Program-made: the position numbers and the translations under genes
Assembly (NCBI GenBank): GCA_003674045.1
Contig: PENC01000011.1
Coordinates: forward strand, 1-64,000
DNA: 64,000 nucleotides
Source of the DNA: Streptomyces griseocarneus
GTDB lineage: Bacteria; Actinomycetota; Actinomycetes; Streptomycetales; Streptomycetaceae
Direction: 5' to 3'
Notes under the pieces: model-generated
Seen by the model: the letters and a program-made list of their open reading frames with translations, nothing else
Databases searched by the model: none
What the model was told of the DNA's origin: nothing
Shown: in pieces, positions 30,328 to 39,141 of the stretch
Numbering within the stretch: position 1 is the stretch's first letter
How the letters are laid out: every line of letters begins with the position of its first letter

Positions 30328-32604
30328 ATGTCACTATGTCGCGAGACGTTTCGAATGTCAGCGAAAACACGATCGCGGCTGCTGAAGTGGAGCGACGGAG
30401 GCGGACACTCGGTGGATTCTGGAATCTCCACGGAAGAAGACCGGAAGCCACCCGCCGGGGGCCCCGGGGCCTGGGGGCCGGGCCGGGGCAGGTGGCCGCT
30501 CGCCGTCTGGGCGGTGCTGGTCCTGGCGTCCGCTCTCCTCGCCCTGGTACGGCTGGACGACTTCGACGTCCCGTCCCCACGCGTTCCCGGTTCACCCTCC
30601 GCCCACGCGGCCGGACTCCTCGCCCGCGGCATGCCGCGGCTCGGCGACGAACAAGTGATGCTGGCCTTCACCTCACCCGTGCTCAGGGCGGGCGACGAGC
30701 CGTACCGCGACGCCGTGCTCGACACCGCCCGCGCGCTCACCGCGCGGCCGAGGGTGGGCGGGGCGCTGCCCGTTCCGGAACAGCCGGACCAGGACCCTCA
30801 CCATGCCTACCTCGTGCTCGGCGTCAACGGGGACCAACGGCAGCGCCAGCACGACATGCCGGTGTTGCGGGACGAGGCCCGCCGCGCCGCCGCGCATGCG
30901 TCCCGGGGACGCGTCACCGTCTCTCTCGTCGGCCTCACGGCCGTGGCGTCCGAGCTCACCCGCACGGACATCGAGGACCTGCGGCGAGCCGAGGCCGTCA
31001 CTGTCCCGCTGGCGCTGTTGCTCCTGGCCATCGGCCTGGGATCGCTCGGCTCGGCGCTCGTACCGCTGCTCGTGGCCGGTGCGGGCGTCACCGTCGGCGT
31101 CGGCGCCCTGTCGCTGCTGAGCCTGGTGACGGACGTCGACACCCTGATGCTGGCCGTGACCACCACGGTCGGCTTCGGACTGGGCCTCGACTACGCCCTG
31201 CTGATCCTGGTGCGCTACCGACGCGCCCGCACGGAAGGCGCCGAGCCATGGGCGGCGGTCGCGTATGCCGTGGCGACGGCCGGGAAGGCCGTACGGTGGT
31301 GTGCGCTCGCCGTCCTGCTCGCGAGCGCGGCCCTGCTGGCGGTGCCCTTGGCGCATGTGCGCACCACGGGCCTGGCGGCCTTGACCGCCACAGGCGTGAC
31401 CTATGCCGCGGCGGCCACTCTGCTGCCCCGTGTCCTGCCCCGTGTCGACCCGCTGTTGGCCTGGGGCGTGCTGCCGGGCCACGGTCGGCCCTCCTCCCGC
31501 GTCTCCGCGGGATGGGCCTCGTGGGCCCGCCGGCTGATGCGCGCCCCCTGGCCGTTCCTGCTCGCGGCGCTCGCCGTGCTCGGGGTGGCCGCCGCGCCCG
31601 CGCTGGGGATGAGGCTCGGGGTGCACGTCGACCGCCGCGCGCTCGCGCACAGCGACATGGGGCACGGCATGGCGCGGATGGAACGCGACCACGTCACGAG
31701 CGGCAGCGTCCTCGCCCTCCCCCATGCCGGGACGGCGGGCCCGGTCGACACCGCGGCCCTCGCCGAGGGGCTCCGGACCGACCCCCGTGTCGCTTTCACC
31801 GCCACGTTCGACAACGGCAGGGACCTGACGGCCTTCGTCGTCGGGCAGCGGGTGCCCGTCGACAGCGCGGCCTCCGCGGCGTTGGTCCACGACGTGCGCT
31901 CACTGGCGGAACACACCCTGTCCCGCGGTCGACCGGTACTCGTCGGAGGGGCCCCGTCGGCGCTGACCGAGCTGAGGGCGGCCCTGCTCGGCGCGCTCCG
32001 GCGAGTGGTGCCGCTCGTCCTGGCCGTGTCGTTCGTCCTGCTCGCGGCGGTCTTCCGCAGTGTTCTCATCCCGCTCAAGGCCATCGTGATGAACCTGCTC
32101 TCCGTCGCCGCCGCCCTGGGGCTGCTCACCGCGTGGGCGCCCGGAGGAGAGGTGGACTATGTCATCCCCCTGCTGGCCTTCACCATCGTCTTCGGCCTGT
32201 CGATGGACTACGAGGTCTTCCTCGTCCACGCGATCACCGAGCACTACCGGGGGACGGGAGACTCCCGCGAGGCCGTCGTCCGCGGCCTGAGCCGGACCGC
32301 CCGCCCGATCAGCCTCGCGGCCGGTGCCATGGCCGTCGTGTTCGCGGGCCTGATCACGGCCGGCCGCCAGGACATCCGGCAACTCGGGTTCGCCGTGTCC
32401 GTCGCCGTTCTCCTGGACGCCACGCTCATCCGCATGGTGGTCGTCCCCACGCTCATGCGGCTCATGGGCCACCGCAACTGGTGGCTGCCCCGGCCGCTGG
32501 CCCGATTCCTCCCACCCGTCCACGCAGCCCGCCCCACCGGAGGACACCCGTATGGACAGGACCCGCAAGGCGAACCGAACCCGCGTGCCTACGAGCACGT
32601 TTAG
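30328..32604 (+). CDS. MMPL-family transporter (RND superfamily)
   Basis: The 758-residue protein has about twelve membrane helices arranged as two repeats, with two extracellular domains after helices 1 and 7. The proton-relay helices show GFGLGLDYALLILVRYR and VFGLSMDYEVFLVHAI, the Asp-Tyr pairs typical of MmpL lipid exporters. Like MmpL proteins, it may export the acylated product of this cluster. ATG at 30328 has GGAG five bases before it; later starts near 30358 or 30410 are possible because the first 40 residues are not conserved in character. The next gene overlaps it by 53 bases. Confidence 0.9.
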   Translation: MSLCRETFRMSAKTRSRLLKWSDGGGHSVDSGISTEEDRKPPAGGPGAWGPGRGRWPLAVWAVLVLASALLALVRLDDFDVPSPRVPGSPSAHAAGLLARGMPRLGDEQVMLAFTSPVLRAGDEPYRDAVLDTARALTARPRVGGALPVPEQPDQDPHHAYLVLGVNGDQRQRQHDMPVLRDEARRAAAHASRGRVTVSLVGLTAVASELTRTDIEDLRRAEAVTVPLALLLLAIGLGSLGSALVPLLVAGAGVTVGVGALSLLSLVTDVDTLMLAVTTTVGFGLGLDYALLILVRYRRARTEGAEPWAAVAYAVATAGKAVRWCALAVLLASAALLAVPLAHVRTTGLAALTATGVTYAAAATLLPRVLPRVDPLLAWGVLPGHGRPSSRVSAGWASWARRLMRAPWPFLLAALAVLGVAAAPALGMRLGVHVDRRALAHSDMGHGMARMERDHVTSGSVLALPHAGTAGPVDTAALAEGLRTDPRVAFTATFDNGRDLTAFVVGQRVPVDSAASAALVHDVRSLAEHTLSRGRPVLVGGAPSALTELRAALLGALRRVVPLVLAVSFVLLAAVFRSVLIPLKAIVMNLLSVAAALGLLTAWAPGGEVDYVIPLLAFTIVFGLSMDYEVFLVHAITEHYRGTGDSREAVVRGLSRTARPISLAAGAMAVVFAGLITAGRQDIRQLGFAVSVAVLLDATLIRMVVVPTLMRLMGHRNWWLPRPLARFLPPVHAARPTGGHPYGQDPQGEPNPRAYEHV

Positions 32605-33145
32605 ACGAACCGCCGTGGTCGCCGCCGTCTGCGCGCTCGCGGCGACCACCACCGGGAGCGCCCCGGTGCGCGCCGCCTCCGGCACGGCCCTCACCTGCGG
32701 CGCCCGTACCGACCCCGGACAGCCCATCACTCTCACCCCGCCGCTGAGCATGCGCCGACGCGCCGTCACCGCGTCGGGAACCTTCCATCTGACCGACTGC
32801 TCCTCGCCCGACCGCACCCAATCCCGCCTCCGTAGCGGCCGGTTCAGCTTCCACGGCACCGGACAGGCCGACTGCACCGGCATCTACGGCGTGCGGGGGA
32901 GTGCCACCATCACGTGGTACGACAGGTCCGGGCGCAGGGCCGGCACGTCGACGCTCCGGCCGGACAACCGGCCCGTCAACACCTACAACCCGGCCGACGC
33001 CCTGCTCACCGGCACTGTCGTGCGCGGCGTCCTGGCCGGTGCGCGCGTCACCGGCTCGGCCGTGCCCACCAGCGACGTCACCCAGTGCGCCACCACGGGG
33101 CTGCGCGCCCTGAACGGATGGGGGAAGGTGACGTTCACCCGATGA
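32552..33145 (+). CDS. secreted protein of unknown function
   Basis: The 197-residue product has a Sec-type signal: basic RTRKANRTRVPTSTFRR, a hydrophobic stretch TAVVAAVCALAATTTG and a probable cleavage after VRAA. The mature part has four cysteines (LTCG, TDCSS, ADCTG, TQCATTG), likely two disulphides, and a beta-rich pattern (FSFHGTGQADCTGIYGVRGSATITWYD). I do not recognise the family. It lies within the transporter-oxygenase operon, starting inside the MMPL gene and touching the AurF-like gene, so a partner role for transport or binding is plausible. Confidence 0.7.
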   Translation: MDRTRKANRTRVPTSTFRRTAVVAAVCALAATTTGSAPVRAASGTALTCGARTDPGQPITLTPPLSMRRRAVTASGTFHLTDCSSPDRTQSRLRSGRFSFHGTGQADCTGIYGVRGSATITWYDRSGRRAGTSTLRPDNRPVNTYNPADALLTGTVVRGVLAGARVTGSAVPTSDVTQCATTGLRALNGWGKVTFTR

Positions 33146-34041
33146 CCACGACCGCACAACCCCCCGAGCGGGTCGCCGAACGACTGCTGCGGGCCTCGGC
33201 CGAGCACGAGTGGGACGCGGACACCGCCCTCGACTGGGACACGCCCCTGCTGGAGGACGCCTGGTACGCCCCGCCGGAACTGCTGACGCTGTACGGCACC
33301 GACCTGTGGCGGCGGATGGACCACAGGCAGCGCATCGCCCTGTCCCGCAGCGAGGCCGCGGGGCTGATGAACGCGGGCCTGTGGACCGAACTGATCCTCA
33401 TGCAGCTCCTGTCCCGCTATGTGGCGGGCCGGGACTTCGCGGACAGCCGCAGCCGCTACGCCCTCACCGAGATCGGGGAGGAGGTCCGGCACTCCCTCAT
33501 GTTCAGCCGGGCGGCCGAACGGCTCGACGGCGGCGGACACGGGACGGGAGTCCCCTGGTCGCGGGTCCTGGGGGTGACCACGCCGGCGCTGGGCCGGGGA
33601 CCGGGCGCCTTCGCCGCGATCCTCACAGTGGAGGAGGTCAACGATTACTGGCAGCGCGAGGCCATGCGGGACGAACGGGTGCAGCCCTTCATCCGGCAGG
33701 TCTGCCGCCTCCATGTCGCGGACGAGGCCCGGCACCTCGGCTTCGCCCGCTCGGAGTTGCTGCGCGCCGTCGACGGACTCCCGGCACCCCGGCTGGAACT
33801 GCACCGTGAGACGGCGGGCATCGCCATGGCACTCGTGTGCAGCCGCCACTTCACCGACCCCCGGATCTACCGCGCCGTCGGCCTCGACCCCAGGGAAGCC
33901 CAGCGGCAGGCCCGCCGCAATCCGCACCATCGCCACAACTTGCTGCGTTTCGGTGAGAAACCCGTCGCCTTTCTCACCGAAGCAGGCATGATCGGCCCCC
34001 GTCAGCGTCACTGGTGGCGACGGGCAGGACTCATGCCATGA
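33142..34041 (+). CDS. AurF-like diiron N-oxygenase family protein
   Basis: The 299-residue helical protein has two Glu-x-x-Arg-His iron motifs, ALTEIGEEVRHSLMF and VADEARHLGFA, plus an additional glutamate helix TVEEVNDYWQREAM. This matches the AurF/CmlI group (DUF3066-type ferritin-like diiron enzymes) that oxidises aryl amines to hydroxylamines or nitro groups. It therefore suggests an N-oxidised amine in the cluster product; the amine donor is unknown. Its ATG overlaps the preceding stop and its own stop overlaps the DAHP synthase-like start (ATGA), so the genes are coupled. Confidence 0.85.
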   Translation: MTTTAQPPERVAERLLRASAEHEWDADTALDWDTPLLEDAWYAPPELLTLYGTDLWRRMDHRQRIALSRSEAAGLMNAGLWTELILMQLLSRYVAGRDFADSRSRYALTEIGEEVRHSLMFSRAAERLDGGGHGTGVPWSRVLGVTTPALGRGPGAFAAILTVEEVNDYWQREAMRDERVQPFIRQVCRLHVADEARHLGFARSELLRAVDGLPAPRLELHRETAGIAMALVCSRHFTDPRIYRAVGLDPREAQRQARRNPHHRHNLLRFGEKPVAFLTEAGMIGPRQRHWWRRAGLMP

Positions 34042-35126
34042 CCGCCGTCGACCTGATTCCCCCGTCCGACCCCTTTCCCCGACGCCACCCGGAATGGCCC
34101 GATCTGGTCGCCCTCCCGGGTCCTGGTGGCGAGCAGCGATCACGCCCGCCCCTCGTCTTCGCCGCCGAGTGCGGGCAGTTGCGCGCCCGCCTGGCCTCCG
34201 TCGCCCGTGGCGAGGCCTTCCTGCTCCAGGCGCCGGTCTGCGCGGAGAACCTCGCGACCGGGTTCGCCGACGCGATCGACACCGGGCTGAGGGCGCTGCT
34301 CCAGATGTCGGCCGTCCTGACCTACGCCATGGCTGTCCCCGTCGTACGGGTCGGCCGGATCGGCGGGCCGGACCCGGGGCTGCGCGAATACCGCTGCGAG
34401 GCTGCCGCGTTGAACCTCGTGCGCGGGCTGCTCCGCGGTGGATACGCCGACCTGGCGCAGGTCCAGGAGTGGAACCGGTCCCATGTCACCGACGATCCGG
34501 GCGGGCACCGGCACGCGCCGGTCGTCACCGAGATGGACGGCGCCCTGCGCTTCATGATGGCCTGCGGGGTGAACACCCGGGCGCTCTGGGGCGCGGAGTT
34601 CTTCACCGGGCACGCCATGTCCGTACCGGACTACGAGCGTGCCCTGCGGCGCGCCGACGGCCCCGCCGCGGCGGAGGGCCTGCACGACGTCTCCGCCCAT
34701 ATGGTGTGGGCGGAACGGCCGGACGCCGCCGCCGTCGCGCTCGCCGCACGCCTCCGCAATCCGATCGGCGTGCGCGTCGGTCCCGGCACGACGCCCGACG
34801 ACGTACTGACGCTCGTCGAGCACCTCGATCCCGCGCGGGAGCCGGGGCGGCTCACGTTCATCGTCGGCACGGGCGCCGACCGGGTGCGCGACGTCCTCCC
34901 GGACCTCGTGGGGAAGGCCGCCGCGACCGGCGCCCTCCCGGCGTGGGTGTGCGATCCCCTGCTGTTCTGCGACGGCCGGACGGACGCGGCGTACGAGGAG
35001 GCGAAGGCATTCTTCGAGGTCCACCGTGAACTGGGCACCCACCCGGGCGGCCTCCACCTGGACGGCAGTGCGTTCTCCCGTGGGCGGCTGCTGGATCTGG
35101 CCTTCTCCGTCGCCGAGCTGTACTGA
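34038..35126 (+). CDS. class II DAHP synthase homologue with degenerate metal site
   Basis: The 362-residue protein matches class II 3-deoxy-D-arabino-heptulosonate 7-phosphate synthase through much of its length: RPPLVFAAECGQLRARLASVARGEAFLLQ, VRVGRIGG, ALWGAEFF, RNPIGVRVGPGTTPDD and FFEVHRELGTHPGGLHLD. It is shorter than the usual 400-460 residues. The Cys ligand is kept (APVCAEN), but the CDPMHGNT histidine is absent (CDPLLFCDG), the HVE glutamate is Asp, and the CDPRLN segment with the last ligand is deleted. It probably performs another PEP- or sugar-phosphate-related reaction, or has lost metal catalysis. It ends the operon with the AurF-like gene. Confidence 0.8.
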   Translation: MTAVDLIPPSDPFPRRHPEWPDLVALPGPGGEQRSRPPLVFAAECGQLRARLASVARGEAFLLQAPVCAENLATGFADAIDTGLRALLQMSAVLTYAMAVPVVRVGRIGGPDPGLREYRCEAAALNLVRGLLRGGYADLAQVQEWNRSHVTDDPGGHRHAPVVTEMDGALRFMMACGVNTRALWGAEFFTGHAMSVPDYERALRRADGPAAAEGLHDVSAHMVWAERPDAAAVALAARLRNPIGVRVGPGTTPDDVLTLVEHLDPAREPGRLTFIVGTGADRVRDVLPDLVGKAAATGALPAWVCDPLLFCDGRTDAAYEEAKAFFEVHRELGTHPGGLHLDGSAFSRGRLLDLAFSVAELY

Positions 35127-35132
35127 GCAGTG

Positions 35133-35187
35133 CCGCGCCCCGAAGGGGCGCGGGGAACTGCGCGACCAGCCACGACGCACCCGCAGG
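35133..35187 (+). repeat. dispersed intergenic repeat, copy 2 (type 1)
   Basis: GCGCCCC-GAA-GGGGCGC forms a hairpin at 35135-35151, followed by GGGGAACTGCGCGACCAGCC and ACCCGCAG. It lies nine bases after the DAHP synthase-like stop and can act as the terminator of that operon. The remaining gap to 35286 holds no gene. Confidence 0.75.
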
Positions 35188-35286
35188 TGACGTACCGGAC
35201 TTCCAGCGGAGCGCTTAGCTCCCGAGGTTCCGACGACGGCGTGGCCCGCGCCCCACGGCACGGGCCACGCCGTCGCACCGGTCCGC

Positions 35287-36051
35287 TCAGGCCGCGGCCG
35301 GGCGGTTCGCGTCCGGCAGGAGCCGGGGGCGCGGGTCGTGCTTCGGGGCCGGGGGACCGGCCGTCGGGCCCACGGCCTTGAGCGCGGCCCTGGCGTCGGT
35401 CGCGTACGTGTCCACGTACTCCTGCTCCGACAGCTTGAGGATCGCGTACATGATCTCGTCCGTCACGGCCCGCAGCACGGCGCGCTGGTCCTGCATCCCC
35501 GCGTAGCGGGAGAAGTCCAGCGGTTCCCCGAAGCGGATCGTGATGGGCACGAGGCGCGGCAGGCGGCGCCCGGCCGGCTGGGCCTCGAACGTGCCGATCA
35601 TCGCGCAGGGGATCACGGGAGCCCCCGACTCGAGCGCCATGGCGGCGACGCCGACCCGGCCCTTGTAGAGCCGTCCGTCGTGCGAGCGGGTGCCCTCCGG
35701 ATAGATGCCGAGCAACTCGCCCTGGCTCAGCACCTCCAGGCCCGTGTCGACGGCCGCCTGTGCCGCCTCCTTGCCCGACCGGTCCACGGGTATCGCCCCG
35801 ACACCGCGGAAGAACGTCGCCGAGAACCAGCCCTTGAAACCCCGCCCCGTGAAGTACTCCATCTTCGCCAGGAAGGAAATCCGGCGTTTCACCACGGCGG
35901 GCATCATGAAGTGATCGGCGAACGACAGGTGGTTCCCCGCGATGATCGCCGCTCCCGTGCTCGGCAGATGCTCGATCCCCTCGACACGCGGACGGAACAG
36001 CCACCGCAGGAACGGCACCAGCACCACACACCTGAAAGCGAAGTAGAACAT
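35287..36051 (-). CDS. 1-acyl-sn-glycerol-3-phosphate acyltransferase (PlsC) family
   Basis: The 254-residue protein has a membrane-associated N-terminus (FAFRCVVLVPFLRWLF), block I NHLSFADHFMMPA (NHxxxxD), block II VGAIPVDRSG, block III LGIYPEGTRSHDGRLYKG and block IV VIPCAMIGT. It should acylate lysophosphatidic acid or a related glycerolipid at the membrane. The C-terminus is a proline-rich tail. It is a stand-alone gene on the minus strand, with GGGGG before its ATG, and faces away from fadH. Confidence 0.9.
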   Translation of the reverse strand: MFYFAFRCVVLVPFLRWLFRPRVEGIEHLPSTGAAIIAGNHLSFADHFMMPAVVKRRISFLAKMEYFTGRGFKGWFSATFFRGVGAIPVDRSGKEAAQAAVDTGLEVLSQGELLGIYPEGTRSHDGRLYKGRVGVAAMALESGAPVIPCAMIGTFEAQPAGRRLPRLVPITIRFGEPLDFSRYAGMQDQRAVLRAVTDEIMYAILKLSEQEYVDTYATDARAALKAVGPTAGPPAPKHDPRPRLLPDANRPAAA

Positions 36052-36170
36052 GTTCAGTGAGCCCCCTGGCAGACCGACTGCCCCCGCGCCGGAGGACGCT
36101 AGCCGCCCGCCCGGGATCTTGGGCAGAGGGGGAAATGAGCCAGGGGTGACGAACCGGCCGCGATCAGTTA

Positions 36171-36184
36171 TGCAACTAGTTGCA
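36171..36184. promoter_or_regulatory. 14-bp perfect palindrome, operator candidate
   Basis: TGCAACTAGTTGCA is a perfect palindrome in an unusually AT-rich patch (TTATGCAACTAGTTGCAAAA). It resembles operators of MarR- or TetR-type dimers and could control plsC, fadH or both. The PadR gene downstream of fadH is one candidate regulator. Confidence 0.5.
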
Positions 36185-36219
36185 AAAACTCGTACCGGAC
36201 AGTAACCTGCGGTGTGCGG

Positions 36220-36335
36220 GCGCCCCGACAGGGGCGCGGGGAACTGCGCGACAAGCCAGGGTCGACCCGCGGTCGCCGACTGAGGCCAAGAGGCACCCCG
36301 ACAGGCGCCCCGAAACGGTGCGCCGCAGAACAGGC
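36220..36335 (+). repeat. dispersed intergenic repeat, copy 3 (type 1, long)
   Basis: GCGCCCCGACAGGGGCGC begins the copy, followed by GGGGAACTGCGCGACAAGCC. Similarity to copies 1 and 4 continues to a distal AGGCACCCC and AGGCGCC block, so the full unit is about 100 bases. Confidence 0.7.
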
Positions 36336-36361
36336 CCGCCGCGAAGCGAAGGAGCGCCGCC

Positions 36362-38383
36362 GTGACCCCCTACCCGCACCTCCTCAGCCCGCTCGACCTC
36401 GGGTTCACCACTCTGCCGAACCGCGTGGTCATGGGATCGATGCACGTCGGCCTCGAAGAGGCGGAGAACGGATTCGCGCGGATGGCCGCCTTCTACGCCG
36501 AGCGGGCGCGCGGCGGTGTCGGCCTGATAGTTACTGGCGGTATCGCGCCCAACGAGGCAGGCCGCCCCTGGGCCGGCGGCGCCGCGCTCACCACCGAGGC
36601 CGAGGCCGGCCGACACCGGACGGTGACGGACGCCGTCCACCGCGAGGGCGGACGCATCGCCCTGCAGCTGCTGCACTTCGGCCGGTATGCACACCACACG
36701 GATCTGGTGGCGCCCAGCGCGCTCCAGGCGCCCATCTCCCCGTACGTCCCGCGCGCCCTCACCGACGACGAAGTCGAGGAGACCGTCGAGGACTTCGTGC
36801 GCGCCGCCGCCCTCGCGCGGCACGCGGGCTACGACGGCGTCGAGATCATGGGCTCCGAGGGCTACCTCATCAATGAGTTCGCCGCCCCGGCCACCAACCA
36901 CCGCACCGACCGCTGGGGCGGCTCCTTCGAGAACCGCGTCCGTTTCCCCGTCGAGATCGTCCGCCGGGTGCGCGAGCGTGTCGGCCCGGACTTCGTCCTG
37001 ATCTACCGGCTCTCGATGCTCGACCTCGTCCCCGGCGGCTCCTCCCTGGCCGAAGTGACCGCCCTCGCCCGGGAGATCGAGGCCGCGGGCGCCACCCTCA
37101 TCAACACCGGCATCGGCTGGCACGAGGCCCGCATCCCCACCATCGCCACCTCGGTGCCGCGCGGCGCCTACGCCTGGGTCACGAAGAAACTCATGGGCAC
37201 GGTCTCGATACCCCTGATCACCACCAACCGCATCAACACCCCCGAGAAGGCCGAGCAGCTCCTCGCCTACGGCTACGCGGACATGGTGTCGATGGCGCGG
37301 CCCTTCCTCGCCGACCCCGACTTCGTCCGCAAGGCGGGCGAGGGACACGCCGAGACCATCAACACGTGCATCGGCTGCAACCAGGCGTGCCTGGACCACA
37401 CCTTCAGCGGGAAGATCACTTCCTGCCTCGTCAACCCCCGGGCCTGCCACGAGACCGAGCTCGTCCTCGGCGCCACCCGGCGCCGCAAGCGCCTCGCCGT
37501 CGTCGGCGCGGGCCCCGCGGGCCTCGCCTGCGCCGTGACCGCGGCCGAGCGCGGCCACGCGGTCACCCTCTACGAGGCGGCCGGCCACATCGGCGGGCAG
37601 CTCACCGTCGCCAACAAGGTGCCGGGCAAGGAGGAGTTCGACGAGACCCTGCGCTACTACCGGGTCCAGCTCGAACGGCACGGTGTCGACGTCCGGCTGG
37701 GCACCCCCGTGACCGCGGAGACCTTCGCCTCCGGCGCGTACGACGAGATCGTCGTCGCCACCGGGGTCACCCCCCGCACCCCCGACATCAAGGGCATCGA
37801 CCACCCCAGTGTCGTCGGCTACCTCGACGTCCTCCGGGACGGCGCCGAGGTCGGGAAGCGCGTCGCCGTCATCGGCGCGGGCGGCATCGGCTTCGACGTC
37901 GCCGCGTACCTCACCGACCCGGGCGACGCCGCGAGCCAGGACCCCGAGGCGTACTTCCGCGCCTGGGGCGTCGACACCGACTACCGCACGCCCGGCGGAC
38001 TCCGCACGCCGGAGCGGCCCACTGCGCCGCGCACCGTCCACCTCCTCCAGCGCGGCACCACCAAGGTCGGCGCGGGCCTGGGCAAGACCACCGGCTGGAT
38101 CCACCGCACCGAACTCAGGCACCGCGGCGTCACCATGACCGCCGGGGTGACGTACGAGCGGATCGACGACGACGGCCTGCACTGCACCGTCGACGGCGTC
38201 CCCACGACCCTCCCCGTCGACACCGTCGTCATCTGCGCGGGCCAGGAACCGCGCCGCGGCCTCTACGAGGAGCTGCGCGCCGCCGGGCACACCGTCCACC
38301 TCATCGGCGGCGCCGACACCGCCGCCGAACTCGACGCCAAGCGGGCGGTGCGGCAGGGAACGGAACTGGCCGCCTCCCTCTGA
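36362..38383 (+). CDS. fadH: 2,4-dienoyl-CoA reductase/old yellow enzyme family FAD-FMN oxidoreductase
   Basis: The 673-residue protein has three parts. Residues 1-330 form an old-yellow-enzyme TIM barrel. Next is the iron-sulphur motif CIGCNQACLDH followed by a fourth Cys in ITSCLVNP (from about C336). The C-terminal half has AVVGAGPAGLACAVTAAERGH for FAD and VAVIGAGGIGFDVAAYL for NADPH. This is the layout of bacterial FadH, which reduces 2,4-dienoyl-CoA during breakdown of unsaturated fatty acids; related trimethylamine dehydrogenases are the alternative. GTG at 36362 follows AAGGAG at ideal distance. Confidence 0.9.
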   Translation: MTPYPHLLSPLDLGFTTLPNRVVMGSMHVGLEEAENGFARMAAFYAERARGGVGLIVTGGIAPNEAGRPWAGGAALTTEAEAGRHRTVTDAVHREGGRIALQLLHFGRYAHHTDLVAPSALQAPISPYVPRALTDDEVEETVEDFVRAAALARHAGYDGVEIMGSEGYLINEFAAPATNHRTDRWGGSFENRVRFPVEIVRRVRERVGPDFVLIYRLSMLDLVPGGSSLAEVTALAREIEAAGATLINTGIGWHEARIPTIATSVPRGAYAWVTKKLMGTVSIPLITTNRINTPEKAEQLLAYGYADMVSMARPFLADPDFVRKAGEGHAETINTCIGCNQACLDHTFSGKITSCLVNPRACHETELVLGATRRRKRLAVVGAGPAGLACAVTAAERGHAVTLYEAAGHIGGQLTVANKVPGKEEFDETLRYYRVQLERHGVDVRLGTPVTAETFASGAYDEIVVATGVTPRTPDIKGIDHPSVVGYLDVLRDGAEVGKRVAVIGAGGIGFDVAAYLTDPGDAASQDPEAYFRAWGVDTDYRTPGGLRTPERPTAPRTVHLLQRGTTKVGAGLGKTTGWIHRTELRHRGVTMTAGVTYERIDDDGLHCTVDGVPTTLPVDTVVICAGQEPRRGLYEELRAAGHTVHLIGGADTAAELDAKRAVRQGTELAASL

Positions 38384-38407
38384 CGCGTGCCCCCTCCGAC
38401 GCATGCT

Positions 38408-38413
38408 TAGGAT
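38408..38413 (+). promoter_or_regulatory. -10 element suggesting a leaderless padR transcript
   Basis: TAGGAT ends seven bases before the ATG at 38421, so the expected transcription start coincides with the start codon. No ribosome binding site precedes that ATG. Confidence 0.4.
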
Positions 38414-38420
38414 GGCGGTC

Positions 38421-38972
38421 ATGTCCCTGCCGCACGCCATCCTCACCGCGCTCCTCGAGAAGCCGTCGTCGGGGCTGGAGCTGACCCGGCGCTTCGACAA
38501 GTCGATCGGCTACTTCTGGTCGGCCACGCACCAGCAGATCTACCGCGAGCTCGGCAGGCTGGAGGAGAAGGGACTCATCCGCGCCCTGCCGGCCGCGCAG
38601 CCGGCCCGCGGCCAGAAGAAGGAGTACGAGGTCCTCCCCGCGGGCCGCGCGGCACTCACGGAATGGGTCTCCCTCCCCGAGGACCCGCGGCCGGTGCGTG
38701 ACCCCCTCCTGCTCCGCGTGCGCGCGGCGGGCGTCGTCGGGGCGAGCGGCCTGGCGGCCGAGCTGCGACGGCATCTGTCCCTCCACCGGTCGCAGCTGGC
38801 GGAGTACGAGGCGATCGAGAAACGGGACTTCCCGGCCACCCCGGCGACCGAGGAGGACCGGCTGCGGCACTTGGTCCTGCGGGGCGGGATCGAACTGGAG
38901 ACGTTCTGGATCGGGTGGCTGGGGGAGGCGGTGGGGCGGCTTTCCGAGCCGGAGCGGGGCAGCGCCCCGTAA
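38421..38972 (+). CDS. PadR-family transcriptional regulator
   Basis: The 183-residue protein has the PadR winged helix (residues about 1-85): HAILTALLEKPSSGLELTRRF, FWSATHQQIYRELGRLEEKGLI and KKEYEVLPAGRAAL. The C-terminal helical dimerisation domain follows (HRSQLAEYEAIEKRDF). PadR proteins usually repress detoxification or transport genes in response to phenolics or drugs. It follows fadH after 37 bases, so it may control that gene. ATG at 38421 is preferred to 38403 because MSLPHAILTALLEK is the usual beginning. Confidence 0.88.
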   Translation: MSLPHAILTALLEKPSSGLELTRRFDKSIGYFWSATHQQIYRELGRLEEKGLIRALPAAQPARGQKKEYEVLPAGRAALTEWVSLPEDPRPVRDPLLLRVRAAGVVGASGLAAELRRHLSLHRSQLAEYEAIEKRDFPATPATEEDRLRHLVLRGGIELETFWIGWLGEAVGRLSEPERGSAP

Positions 38973-39046
38973 GGGGCGCGGGGCTGTGACAGTGTGCGGC
39001 TCCGCCGCGTGGGCGCGACCAGCCCCCACCGGCCCGCAGACGAAGT
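38962..39046 (+). repeat. dispersed intergenic repeat, copy 4 (type 2)
   Basis: The copy begins GCGCCCC-GTAA-GGGGCGC and then differs from type 1 by carrying GGGGCTGTG, a TGCGGCTCCGCCGC hairpin and GGGCGCGACCAGCC. The same variant is found inverted at 58308-58421. It starts at the very end of padR and may terminate it. Confidence 0.7.
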
Positions 39047-39141
39047 GCGCAGGCCCCCCGCATGGTTCGCCCGGCGCACGCCGCTGCGCCGCACGGAAGC
39101 CGTCCTCCCAGTCTCTGTAGACCTCCTCCGAACCGATGTCA

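Larger units (their letters stand above)
36052..36361. other. 310-base intergenic region with palindrome and repeat copy
   Basis: Between the divergent plsC-like and fadH-like genes there is no reading frame with coding character. It contains the 14-base palindrome at 36171-36184 and repeat copy 3. The ribosome binding site AAGGAG of fadH lies at its right end. Confidence 0.6.
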
